From Dryas octopetala (taxonomy: Eukaryota; Streptophyta; Magnoliopsida; Rosales; Rosaceae), in contig OY992837.1 in NCBI GenBank assembly GCA_963921425.1, positions 15,411,896-15,475,895 on the forward strand: 64,000 nt of DNA. The letters are read 5' to 3'. A program made the position numbers and the translations under genes. Of the stretch, positions 32,459 through 42,726 are shown piece by piece. The notes below the pieces were generated by a model. It was not told the origin of the DNA, made no database searches, and worked only from the letters and a program-made list of their open reading frames with translations. Numbering within the stretch: position 1 is the stretch's first letter; each line of letters begins with the position of its first letter.

Positions 32459-35412
32459 TGTGAGACCCTAGATTTTACTATATTTTAATTTTCCGGTTTG
32501 TTTAAATAGAATGTGGTTTTATTCTTCAAGTTGACAAATTTTTATGAAGTCCAAGTGACTAAGGCTAGACTTTGGTGGCGTAGAGCTCATTTGTTTTAGA
32601 ATAACGACGTTGGGTTTGTCAAAAACGGAGTTCGGACAAAGGAATTACGGATTTTCAAAGTTGGATAATTGTTTAATTATTATTTGATTTTTTGAAATTT
32701 TATTTGAAAAAGTTGGTTTTTTCACAAAATTTCTGGAAGTCAAAAATAATGTTTTGAGACCATAGAAAATATGTACTCAGCCTCACGAGTCTGTAGTAAT
32801 TTTCGGGAGATTTTTCGGAGCTCAGATGTATTTTTGGTGGATTTTTGAAGTTGTAGAAAATATAAAAAAATCTGGAAAAGAAAAATTAGCACACGTGGAC
32901 GCTGATTGGGATTGCCAGCGCCACGTGGAGCGCGGTGGTTGGCTAGACGCGCTGACGAAGCAAGTGCACGGATCGAAGATGCATCGCGTTGCACCGAATC
33001 TCTTAGCCTGATTTAATCGAGAACATTCGCCTTTATTAAAACCATTAATCCTAATCGTCCATTGAAAAAAAAAAAAAAAAGGACCGGATCCGTTTCTCCA
33101 AGCTGGGTCGCCTGCCCGTTTCCTCTCACATCTCTTCAACCCTCGCGCTACTCCATGAGTTTTTTTTGACCCGGTTCGCCTCTAGCTCTCTATTTCTTTT
33201 GTTTTGGCTGATTTGCGAGTAAGAACTTGTCCCACATTGAAGAAATAAAAGAACCTCTCACTTCCACAAGCCTATAAATAGAAGACCACCCCATCCATTT
33301 CTCTCCACACCTAAAGTTTTGTGACACTTCCAAAACTTTCTTGAGACAAGCCACTTGTTGAGAGTTTCTTAAGTTTGAAATATTTGTTTTGGTTATTTTC
33401 TTGAGTACCCTCAAGGATTTTGCACCTAGGAATATCTTAAGCAAATAATTTTGGCAAATTGTGGGGAAACTCTATCAAAATTCTCTGCTCGCCTTGGTAA
33501 GGTCTTTGGGTAAGACTTTTGAGTTTCGTTAAGTTATTTTATTTTGAAGTTAATTACTTATTACGCTTTAATTTTTGTTTTAGCAATTCTATTTGTGGAG
33601 ATTAAGCTAAGGAAGTCTACAACCAGATATTTAATCTCTACATTCTCTTTAAGGTTTTATGCATGATTAATTAGTTAAGTTGATTTTATTAAATTAATTA
33701 ATCATGTCTAAAAGTTGGATTTAATTACGCATAATTAATTAGTTAAGTTGGATTTATTAAATTAATTAATCATATCTAACTTAGATTTAATTACATAATT
33801 AGTTGATTAAAGTTAGATTTATTATAATCAATTAATTATATAACTCAAATTGGATTATAGAATTGATATTACTAAAAGGAATCAGATTTACTAAGAAGCA
33901 TGCAAATAATGTTTAAGTTGGATTAATCTACTTTGCTTGCATGACTAGTTACTAATTAATTAATCAATCTAATAATGGATTGATGTCACCCTATTAAAGT
34001 AACCGAACACATGATATCGAGGTCAGTATCAGCTGCTGTTGCTCTGCCAGCTTAAGGATACTGGGACTGATCCCTCAGTTTCCCCCTTACTGACCTAATC
34101 ATGTTGTTGGACTTTAATTGGTTAACTTCTAGACTTATAAATAAATTAGACTATAAGTAGAAACCCTAAATCCTAAAAATACAGAGACTTAGTCTTGGTA
34201 GACTTGTTTATGAGATTTTCTGAGAAGACATGACCGAAAGGAAAGATCATGCCAAACCTCTATCGAATTTACTGTTTGACTAAAGTCGGTATTCTGTCGG
34301 ATTTGGATTTCCAGTTTCCATAGAAGAATTTAAGGACATTGGTGCTGTGAAAGTACAAGAAGGTTAAGCTTGGACACCAAGTAGGGTGATTCTCATAACC
34401 TGACTATTGAGACTATTTTATGCATGTATGTATCATAATAAATATGTTGCTTGTGAATTCTGCATCACTTTTTGTATGCATTGTTGCATAGATTTGTTGT
34501 TATTGTTCATGATGATATGAGAGTAAATGGTCATGAAAAACGATGACCTTGGGTTTTGATCCCCTAAACTTTAAGAAGAGATAAGTACGAATGAGTTAGT
34601 CGACTTGTCCTTGAAGGGAGGCTAGGCTCGAGGGGTACTACTATGGTAAAGGATATTCTCACTACATTACTGAGTGTAGATGCGGTAAGTGTAGTTGGTC
34701 GTTAATGATCGATCATCAGGTAATGATATTTTGGGGTATAAACATTTTAAAGAAGTTGCATGTTTATCATCAAAGATTTCATGGATTCTTTATTAACTGT
34801 TTTATCACTGGCTATATTTATTAAGTATTTTTCTTATTATTTTCAAACCCTATCAGGGTTTTCGAAGGGAGCTATGATCGTATGTGATGCTTACCCCCTA
34901 CGTTGTTTGTTTTGCCTTTACTTGTGGTTGCATATCACGTTTCGGTTGACAATCTTGACTAAGTAGTTAGGCAAGACACTCATATATCTTGCTGGGCATC
35001 ATCAAGTCTTCTTCATGTTTAACATGTTGTTTTGCTGGGTCTTCTACCCGTTTTATTACCTATCGTTTTTTTCAGTTTTTAATTATTCAGAATATCTTTC
35101 AAGTAGTCGGTTGGTATCTCGTTTTAAGTTTTGTTTCACAAACATGATCTTCACTGATGTCATGTTGTGCTAAGGGTTATTTTGTAAAACTTTAAATACC
35201 CTACTGAGTTGGCTTATTTTAAATATATTTCGAAGTATATTTTTTTGATTTCTGCTGTATACTTTATTCTCTGATTCAACCCGTTTTTCATCAATAAAAG
35301 ACTTAACCCGTCTTAAGAAATTTGGAATAGTGATGCTAAAGTGCAGTATCGTATTCTAAAGTTCTTGGGGCGAGCATCTCTGCTAGGACTCCAGTTTGGG
35401 GCCGAACAAATA
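32459..35412 (+). mobile_element. Probable Ty3/gypsy (Tekay-like) LTR or LTR fragment
   Basis: It starts 'tgtgagaccctagattttac', similar to chromoviral LTR starts. It continues through 'aacgacgttgggtttgtc', a GC-richer 'gcgccacgtggag' block (~32920), a TATA context 'agcctataaatagaa' (~33269) and pyrimidine-rich leader sequence. No gag or pol is present and the right boundary is uncertain, so this may be a solo LTR, a truncated element, or two merged relics. Confidence 0.4.
33661..33850. repeat. Three ~62-bp AT-rich tandem units
   Basis: 'cataattaattagttaagtt' followed by 'attaaattaattaatcat' repeats with decay across about three units; the units are themselves palindrome-rich (ttaattaa). Confidence 0.7.
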
Positions 35413-36719
35413 ATATCCCAACAACCTACTCCCTCCCTATATGGCCCGCCCCCCTATGAATTCTAGGAAATTTAGTTTCCTACTAACAGTATAAATATAG
35501 GTTATTTATCATTAGTTAAAATAAGTGAAAATCCACATAAGGTTAAAACTTTGAGAGTAGGTTCTTTCACTTATTGTATGTTTGTGAAAGAACAGAAAAA
35601 AGAGAGAGAACCACCATAGAGAGAAAAGATACTTGAAAGAAAGCTAGCATTTATGATTACCGCTCTCATCTACCTTGCTTGATTTCTTTATGAATATTTC
35701 TTAGAGGCACGATACTTGTGATACTTTGATGAATCGAAAGGTAGAAGAAGCCACCGTGGATAAAGATAGCTTAATCGATGAAAAAAATGGTATGTTTCTA
35801 TTATTGTTTGTTGCCTGAATTCCATATATGCATATGATTGTATCTTAGGTTTTGGGTTTGATAAAAAAAATTTTAATCTACTCTTTCCGCTCCGTTTTCT
35901 ATAATAATTGTTATTATGATCAATTACTAGCTATTATTTCCAACACAACCAAGCCAACACCTCTAACCAGGGCTCCTTTGAGGGACATCAACCCCGGAAC
36001 GATGACAATGTTAAAGTTAACGTTTGAGTTATTGTTGCTACTGTGCCTTCATTATCTACAAAAACTCTAGCCCCTAACCAAGAGACAGACCCCGTTAACA
36101 GGCCTCCAAGCAGTGATGTAAGTGTTGGAGATCATGACCTTTCTCTTGTTGAACGCTTCTATTGTTGTAACTCTTCCTGGATGGTCCTCCATGACTTCAA
36201 GCACTGATATTAGTGTTCAAAATTTGTCTAATGTTATAACTCCTCCCGAAGTCAGTAGAAGACTCTCTACGACAGTGAATCCCCCAAGAATGCTTTATCG
36301 CAAAAGGTCATCTTTGACCTCACCTTGAGTACAACTGTCTTACATTGGTGGCAAAAGGTTTTTTTCAACTCTTTTTAAAGTGTCATTGACATTCTAGATG
36401 AAGAGGGAGTGAAAAAGGAAGTGCGAGTAGAAGATAAAGAGGAGGTGGAAATAGGGGCAAAAGTGAAAGAGGAAGAGCTGGATTATAATAATGAACCCTT
36501 GTCATTTTTAGATTTTTATAGGAATTTGGTAATGCACGTTAAGAATCACGTAAGAATTTTGAATATTTTTTTGTTGTTAACTTCATTAATTTTTGTAATT
36601 GTGTGATATCGTTCAGGGTAGTTTGATACATGAGCAAATTAATTTTGAGATGGATCAAATTATTCCAAATTTTTTCATGTGTGTGCATGAAGCCCTTTTA
36701 ATATTTATATATACATCAC
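35413..36719. other. Non-coding DNA with possible retroelement leader and short coding-like islands
   Basis: 35480-35650 has a TATA-like 'cagtataaatatagg' and purine-rich leader. 35950-36560 has short plus-strand frames (e.g. an acidic KEVRVEDKEEVEIGAKVKEE near 36420) with stops between. I recognise no family. Confidence 0.3.
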
Positions 36720-37503
36720 TGTTGGATATGATCTTACAAAGAAAAAGTTTGTATCTCCTAGCGTAGAGATTTTTATGACAAGATCGATCCTATTACCAGC
36801 AAGATCGATCTTCTAGGGACTACGTTTTGGCATAACATATTTTATGACGTAATAAATTTTATGTCATATCTACTATATTGTCATATTCCAAATTTTACAA
36901 GTTTTAAGTGCTAATTCAATTCTAATATTCTCATATATGGTTTTGAATTTTATTTCCTCTTTGCATAAATACTAATCATATAGGATAGTTCATCGTGAAT
37001 AAATATAGATAGTTTGAATAGATTGTTCTTTATGAATCTATTCAAGATATCACCTTCATTTATCTTCCATCAAAGATTGAACTCGAACATCAAGATTGAA
37101 GTCTGGTTTGTGAGCTCTTTTCTTCAGGGCGTTGAAAAGAAGGTCTCCTTACAATTCTTGTGATCGAAGAGGTACAGGTGGCGTGAGGTCAGTTTATTTT
37201 CCAAAATGAGTCTAGTTAGGGTTTGGATTGAGTCACTGGATATATCTTTTCAAGTTATCATAGTGAATTTTTTATATACACTAGGTCCCACGGCTATCCA
37301 GTGGAGAGTTTTATGCGTCAACAAATCTATGTGTTCGTTGTGTGATTGATTGATTGTTAATTTGTTTGTTCAAGTTTAATTGTTTTTAATCCGCTGCTTA
37401 ATTAATCAACTTGGTAAAATTAAAATTAGGTAAATTTTTTATAAAGCTTATTCATCCCACCCCCTTCTAGGCTTGTTTAGTAATCTATTTGGAAATTTCA
37501 ACA
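36720..37503 (+). mobile_element. Solo LTR of a SIRE-type copia family
   Basis: 784 bp bounded by 'tgttg...caaca'. It aligns over its 3' two-thirds with the reverse complement of the LTR at 40807-42182. Shared blocks include 'ggtcagtttattttc', 'cttttcaag...tcatagtg', 'gcgtcaacaaat', 'cttctaggcttg'-like and 'agtaatc'. Flanks 'atcac' and 'gccac' are only partly similar, so any target duplication has decayed. It has 'agatcgatcctatt' and 'agatcgatctt' palindromes in U3. Confidence 0.6.
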
Positions 37504-37544
37504 GCCACTACCGCAAGGTAATTAATATTAGTAGGCGCATACCA

Positions 37545-37570
37545 CGCATATATATATATATATATATATT
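37545..37570. repeat. (TA)n microsatellite
   Basis: TA dinucleotide run. Confidence 0.9.
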
Positions 37571-37635
37571 GCAAAAAAAATATGTTGTTATGTCCTAGAG
37601 GCAAAAATCTTAATGGGCACATTGGGACAACCCAA

Positions 37636-38779
37636 GGAATAAAATTTCGGGTTTCGAGGAAATTTCGACGAAAATTTTGAAGATTTTTAAATTTTGACAA
37701 AAATTCGACGGAAACGACGAAAATTGCTATCAAAATACGGAAATTTTGAATGAAACTTTACTATATGTTTATTTAACATATTATCTAATACATTGATAAA
37801 AAATATTGAAGAAACCAAATTATATGGTAGGTTTCATGTGATGAATATAATGCGCGTTGGAGGCAAATACTGTTAAATAAAATTATTACAATGAATAAAT
37901 GAAATTAATATATTCATATTTTATAATTCATACATTAAATCCTATATATTATATATACTCTAATACTCTTTATTCTTTATAATCTACACACTAAAATATT
38001 AGGGTTTAGGCCCTTTAAAGTATTTTCAATTATTTTTATATATAAATGTATTAGGGTTTAGGGTTTAAAACAACTAAACGAAATCTCAAACTTTTTTTTT
38101 TTTTTTTTTTCCAATTGTCCAAACGCCTCAAATCCCAATTAACAATAAACTTTTTTTTTTTCCTCTTTTTTCTTTTTTTCTTTTCTTTTTTTTTTCTTTT
38201 TTTTTTCATTTCTTTTTTTTTTTTTTCTTTTTCTTCTCTTTTCTTTTTCTTCTCTTTTCTTTCTTCCTTTCTTCCCGTACGCCACCAATAACTTCCTCTT
38301 TTCTTTTTTTTTTTCTTTTCTTTTTCTTCTCTTTCCTTCCTTTCTCTTTTCTTTCTTCCTTTCTTCCCGTACCTTCCTCTTTCTTCTCATCTCATTTTTC
38401 CTAGTCCTAGCGCCACTGCAGAGAGACACACCTGCGCATCTCCTCTCCTTTCTCTCCCTCTTCCTTTTTCCTCCTTCCTCTCCCTCATCTCTTCTCTCTC
38501 AAAGATCTTTTCTCTTTCTTCTCTCTCCTCCCTGCCCAATCACCCTCTGGTCTCTTTGATCTGCCTCCGGCGACGTCGCCATTTGATCTGCTGCCTCCGG
38601 TGATGGCTGGCGACGAAGGCAGCCCGCCCCTTCCTCCCCTCTTCCTCTGGTTTCCGCCTCCCCCAGTCGAAAATTTTGCCGAAATTTCAAAATTTTAGGC
38701 GAAATCGTCGAAATTAGGACGAAATTTTGTTAGTTATATGTTAAAATTTCGAAACCCAAAAAAATCAAAATTTAACACC
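37636..38779. mobile_element. Transposon copy 1 of the 'cgaaattt'-rich family
   Basis: 1144 bp with imperfect inverted ends (left 'ggaataaaatttcgggtttc', right complement 'ggtgttaaattttg' then 'gggtttcgaaatttt'). It is flanked by a perfect 14-bp duplication 'ttgggacaacccaa' (37622-37635 and 38780-38793). Subterminal degenerate 'gaaatttcgacgaaaatt' repeats occur at both ends. A long pyrimidine-rich tract (38090-38560) and a GC-rich 38560-38660 segment form the interior and may be a captured 5' leader. No transposase. The 14-bp duplication is longer than usual for cut-and-paste families, so the superfamily is open. Confidence 0.7.
38090..38560. repeat. Long pyrimidine tract (T/CTTTT-rich)
   Basis: Almost pure C/T on the plus strand for several hundred bases, including two copies of 'ctttcttcctttcttcccgtac' split by a TTTTCTTTT stretch. 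It produces spurious Lys/Arg/Glu-rich frames on the other strand. Confidence 0.9.
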
Positions 38780-38793
38780 TTGGGACAACCCAA

Positions 38794-39289
38794 CCAAAAA
38801 TAATTAAACTGAGCTACTCCAAAATAGGAGCTTGCTCCAAAGGAATAGGAAAATTTCAACTAAGGACTCCTAGCTTAGTTTGGTATTTCCCAAAAAAAAA
38901 AAAAAAGATTTTCTAGAGAGAGAAAGAGAAATCAAGATCTAAAGTGACAGGCTTTATTTATAGGAAAAGTAAGGGAAAATGAATGGTTGAGATTAAAACA
39001 AAAATAGAGTGACAGGATGGGTCTAAAATAGCTTAAAATATTTATAAAAAAAAATGGGAAAGAAACCTGAAAATTCGAATCAGGTTGGCGTCAATGTTTG
39101 GGTCAACACGCGGTTCATATTTTGTCTATAGACGAGTACTCAAATCGAGTCAAATGGGTAAACGAGTGAAGTGAGAGGTATGAGTCAACCAGGTTACAAG
39201 GGGGTCAACCTAAACTCGGCGAACAAACGGATCACACCCACTGATGGACAACAACATTTAATGGTTTTGATCAAGCAGTTTTCATGATT
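38794..39289. other. Non-coding DNA
   Basis: I see no gene or defined repeat; an A run lies near 38893. Confidence 0.4.
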
Positions 39290-40780
39290 TGATATCACCT
39301 GAATTCTTTCTCATGTTTAACATTTTACCAACTTTTTCAACACCTATTGTTAGACTTAAAATCTTTCCTTTTACTTCTCCAAGTTCTGGCTATAGTCTTA
39401 CATTCTCAACTCTAAGGAACTCAACTAGCTTAATCTTCTCATCAAATTTTTTTTTTCAAGAAAGCATATCTTGTGTAACAAGTTTTTCTTTTTAAACATA
39501 GAGTTCAATCTTAGCAATTTTTCAATTTACTAAACACATTCAGATTTTCTTTTTTAATTTGATAAGATTAATGAAAATACAGATTTTGAAACGCTTCCTT
39601 TAAGTCTTCCTCAACAACATCATAATCTAGGCTTTCACACTCACTTTCATGCACACTCACTTCATCCAATTTAGCTATAAAACCAAACCTACTAAGATCT
39701 TCATCAACAAAACTATCTAACTCAAACTTAGATTCAAAATCACTCCAAGTGGCATTCATAGCTCTATTTTTACCCTTATTCTTGTTCATTCTAGTATTAG
39801 CACAATCAGACGCATATTGACGATAACTTTGACAAGCAAAACATTGAGTATTTTTCTTTGAACTCCCCTTTTTCAGAAAACCTAGAAGATTTTTCAAAAG
39901 GGCTTTCTTTTTTACTATCCTTAAAGTTTGACTTACGAAAATCCTTTTGTTCAAATTTTTTACTGTGAAATTTTTCATTTCTGAACATTTTTTAAATTGT
40001 TTAGCAAACAAAGTAAGATCTTTAGAAGTTATTGGAGCATCAGAATCATTTTCACTTTCAAACTCATTAAGGGAATTCATTCACAGTTTTAAGGGCAACA
40101 CTTTTCATCTTCTTAGGTTATGGAAATTGCATTTCAAAGGTTTTTAGTGAACCAATCAAATCTTTAAAATTTTCAAAGTGTTCAAGTCTTTAACTTAATT
40201 CTTCAATGGCAGTTACTTTTGCATGAAAACAGGCAGGAAGAGACCTAAGAACCTTTTTGACAACACTATGTTCAAGAATTTGATCATCTAGGTTATGACA
40301 AGAGTTAACTATATCATTAAGCCTAGCATAAAATTCAAAGAATTTTTCAAATTCTTGCATCTTTATATTTTCAAATTGAATTATGAGAAATTGCAAATTT
40401 GACTCTTTGACAGATGAAGTTCCCTTATGGGTAATTTTCAGAATATCTCATGCTTCCTTGGAAGTTTTACAATGTGAAATATGTTTGAACTGATCAGGAG
40501 TTAAGGATTTGAATATCGCATTCAAGCCTTTATTATTATTAGTACTATAAAGTTTCTCGACATTATTTCACTCTTCAGAAGGCTTGAGAATATCATTTCC
40601 TTCCTTATCCTCGGTGACTGGATATGTCTAGCCATACACAGTTGTGTGCCAAACACAATAGTCAATTACCCAAAGAAAGGCTTTCATCTTAACCTTCCAA
40701 GCAGCATAATTGTTTCCATCAAACAATAGAACTGTTCGCACAATCCCTTCTCAGTGATCTAACCTAGGACCTCACTAAGT
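39290..40780 (-). pseudogene. SIRE-type copia gag remnant
   Basis: On the minus strand, broken frames show a gag (UBN2) core with EFEKFFEFYARLNDIVNSCH and DQILEHSVVKKVLRSLP at 40390-40200. A zinc-knuckle region (CFACQSYRQYASDC near 39840) has Gln in place of the canonical His. A coiled-coil tail ends in LTIGVEKVGKMLNM near 39330. Several stops and frameshifts are present; protease, integrase, RT and the 3' LTR are absent, so the element is truncated at its 3' side. Confidence 0.75.
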
Positions 40781-40794
40781 GATTATAGTTACTA

Positions 40795-40806
40795 GCTCTG
40801 ATACCA
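40795..40806 (-). promoter_or_regulatory. Primer-binding site of the SIRE-type element
   Basis: The minus strand reads TGGTATCAGAGC directly after the LTR, as expected for initiator tRNA-Met priming. Confidence 0.8.
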
Positions 40807-42182
40807 ATTGAAATTCTTAAGTTGATTACTAAGAAAGCCTAAAGGGGGAAGAATAGGCTCAATCACAAAAATCCAATTTTGAAAATTACCAAGTTGATTA
40901 ATTCAGTAGCAGATTAACATCAAATCAACTTAAGCAATCAAATAACAATCAATCACATAGTAAACATAATATTTGTTGACGCAAAAAACCCTCAACTAGG
41001 AAAATCCGCGAGACCTAATCCAAAAAAAAAAAAAAATCCACTATGACACTTGAAAAGTTATAACCAATGACTCGATCCAAACCTAACTAAATTCCTTCTA
41101 GAAAAATAAACTGACCTTATGTTACTTGCATCTCTTAGATCACGAGAATTGTATGGAAACCTTTTTGCCAACAACCTTAAGACAAGAGCTCATGAATCCG
41201 GCTTCAATCCTAACGCTCGAGTTCAATCAATGGTGGGAGATGAATGAATGAATGAAGACGACAACTTGAATAAATTCACAAGAAACAATCTATTCAAACT
41301 ATTTATGCTTACGCACGATGAATTGTCCTATATGATGAGTGTTTGTGCAACAAGAATGTTCATATAATCACTATAAAACTCACACTAAACCCTAGAATGC
41401 ACAATCTCTCCACAAAACTCACACTAAACCCTAGAATGCACAATATCTCAAAAGTGCATAATATGCGTGAGCAAACTAGAATTATGAAAAATATGGATAT
41501 TTATATATATGAAATCAAAACTCTAATAGAAGTAGGAAATAAGTGGTAAACCTTATATGAAATTATTAGAATTGAAATATGACTTAAAACCTTGAAAAAC
41601 TAGGATTTGAAAAAAGTCAAAAATTAGGAAAAATTTTGTGAGATCAATCCTACAGAGATGAATAAAAAATTGACAAACATTCATAGGTTCGATCCTATAG
41701 AGACGCACACAATTGCTACAAATTGATAAGATCGATTCTACCGAGGGTAGGATCGATCCTACAAGTTTAAATCACAAAACATAAGCTCATATATGGAGGA
41801 TCGATCCTCTCCTCTAAGAGGTTTTTTTCTGAAAATCCTTTCCACGCGTTGGATCGATCCTCCCAAGAGTAGGATCGTTCCTCTATACTTAAAATAATTT
41901 TTTTTCACGCTTTTAAACAACATTTCATTTTCCGAAAACATTTAAACGATTAACAAACATCCAAAACAAAGTAAAACATATATGCATTTTAATCTAAACA
42001 CCTCAAATGAATGTAAGGTCTCTAAGTCACATTACCTTATACCTAATAACAATTGAACTTCGAAAGATACCTTTGAAAACCGCTTCAGACTTAAACCTTG
42101 AATAACATACTTCACTCCATTTCTTCGAACATAACCATATATATCTTGATTCACCTAAAGTAATCTAACCTAGTGCTTACAC
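40807..42182 (-). mobile_element. 5' LTR of the SIRE-type copia element
   Basis: It aligns in reverse orientation with the solo LTR at 36720-37503 and is followed by a PBS and gag. The left edge is fixed by the PBS; the right edge (~42182, 'tgtaagcactagg' on the minus strand) is estimated. U3 contains a cluster of GGATCGATCC-type palindromes (about 41640-41880) and a 40-bp direct duplication with 'aaccctagaatgcacaat' (41374-41440). Confidence 0.65.
41640..41885. promoter_or_regulatory. Cluster of GGATCGATCC palindromes in the LTR U3
   Basis: Sites such as 'ggatcgatcct' or variants occur about seven times in 240 bp, and two weaker copies lie in the related solo LTR near 36785 and 36805. Repeated short palindromes in U3 are candidate enhancer or factor-binding repeats; function is inferred only. 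Confidence 0.5.
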
Positions 42183-42726
42183 ATTAATAATTTTTGTAGT
42201 AGGAAATAGTTATTTACACATTAATGATTTTTATATGGATGACAAATTTTTTTGGTTTGGGTGGTAATTACACATGCATACCTCTCATCATCTGGGTGAT
42301 AAATATGCAACATCTATCCTTCTTCTTTTTAGTCTCATTCACAAATTTATTTTTCTGGACATGAATATCCAAAAACACGATTCCTTAACCTTCTTCACAT
42401 ATATCTGAAAGGAAAACAAACTCTCATTAATTCCAGTTATAACTTATAGGTAAACCTCTCAAACGACCAGGCCAGATTCACCTCTAGTTGATGGGTTGGG
42501 ATTGGGAGCTGGGTTTTTAAATTGTGTTGATGGGCAAAATGGGAATTTTAGAAAAAAAAAATTGTGTAGAGGGTCAACTCAAGAATTTAAGTGGGTGCAT
42601 CTAGAAGAATTAATCCGTTGTTTTTAACCTCAAATTCCAAACATACAGACAGAAGTCACAGAACGACAAAGATGGCACAGAATCAGACGAGAATGCGAAT
42701 GTGAAGAGGGAGGGAGAGGAGAGAAT
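42183..42726 (+). promoter_or_regulatory. Upstream region of the cupin-fold gene
   Basis: AT-rich DNA, becoming purine-rich near the start codon ('gaagagggagggagaggag'), with no other gene. Confidence 0.4.

Noticed and set aside
37990-38065. Telomere-like 'agggtttaggg' sequence
   Set aside because: Only one or two telobox-like motifs, not a repeat array.
38139-38429. 96-residue Lys/Arg/Glu-rich frame on the minus strand
   Set aside because: It is only the translation of a long pyrimidine tract.
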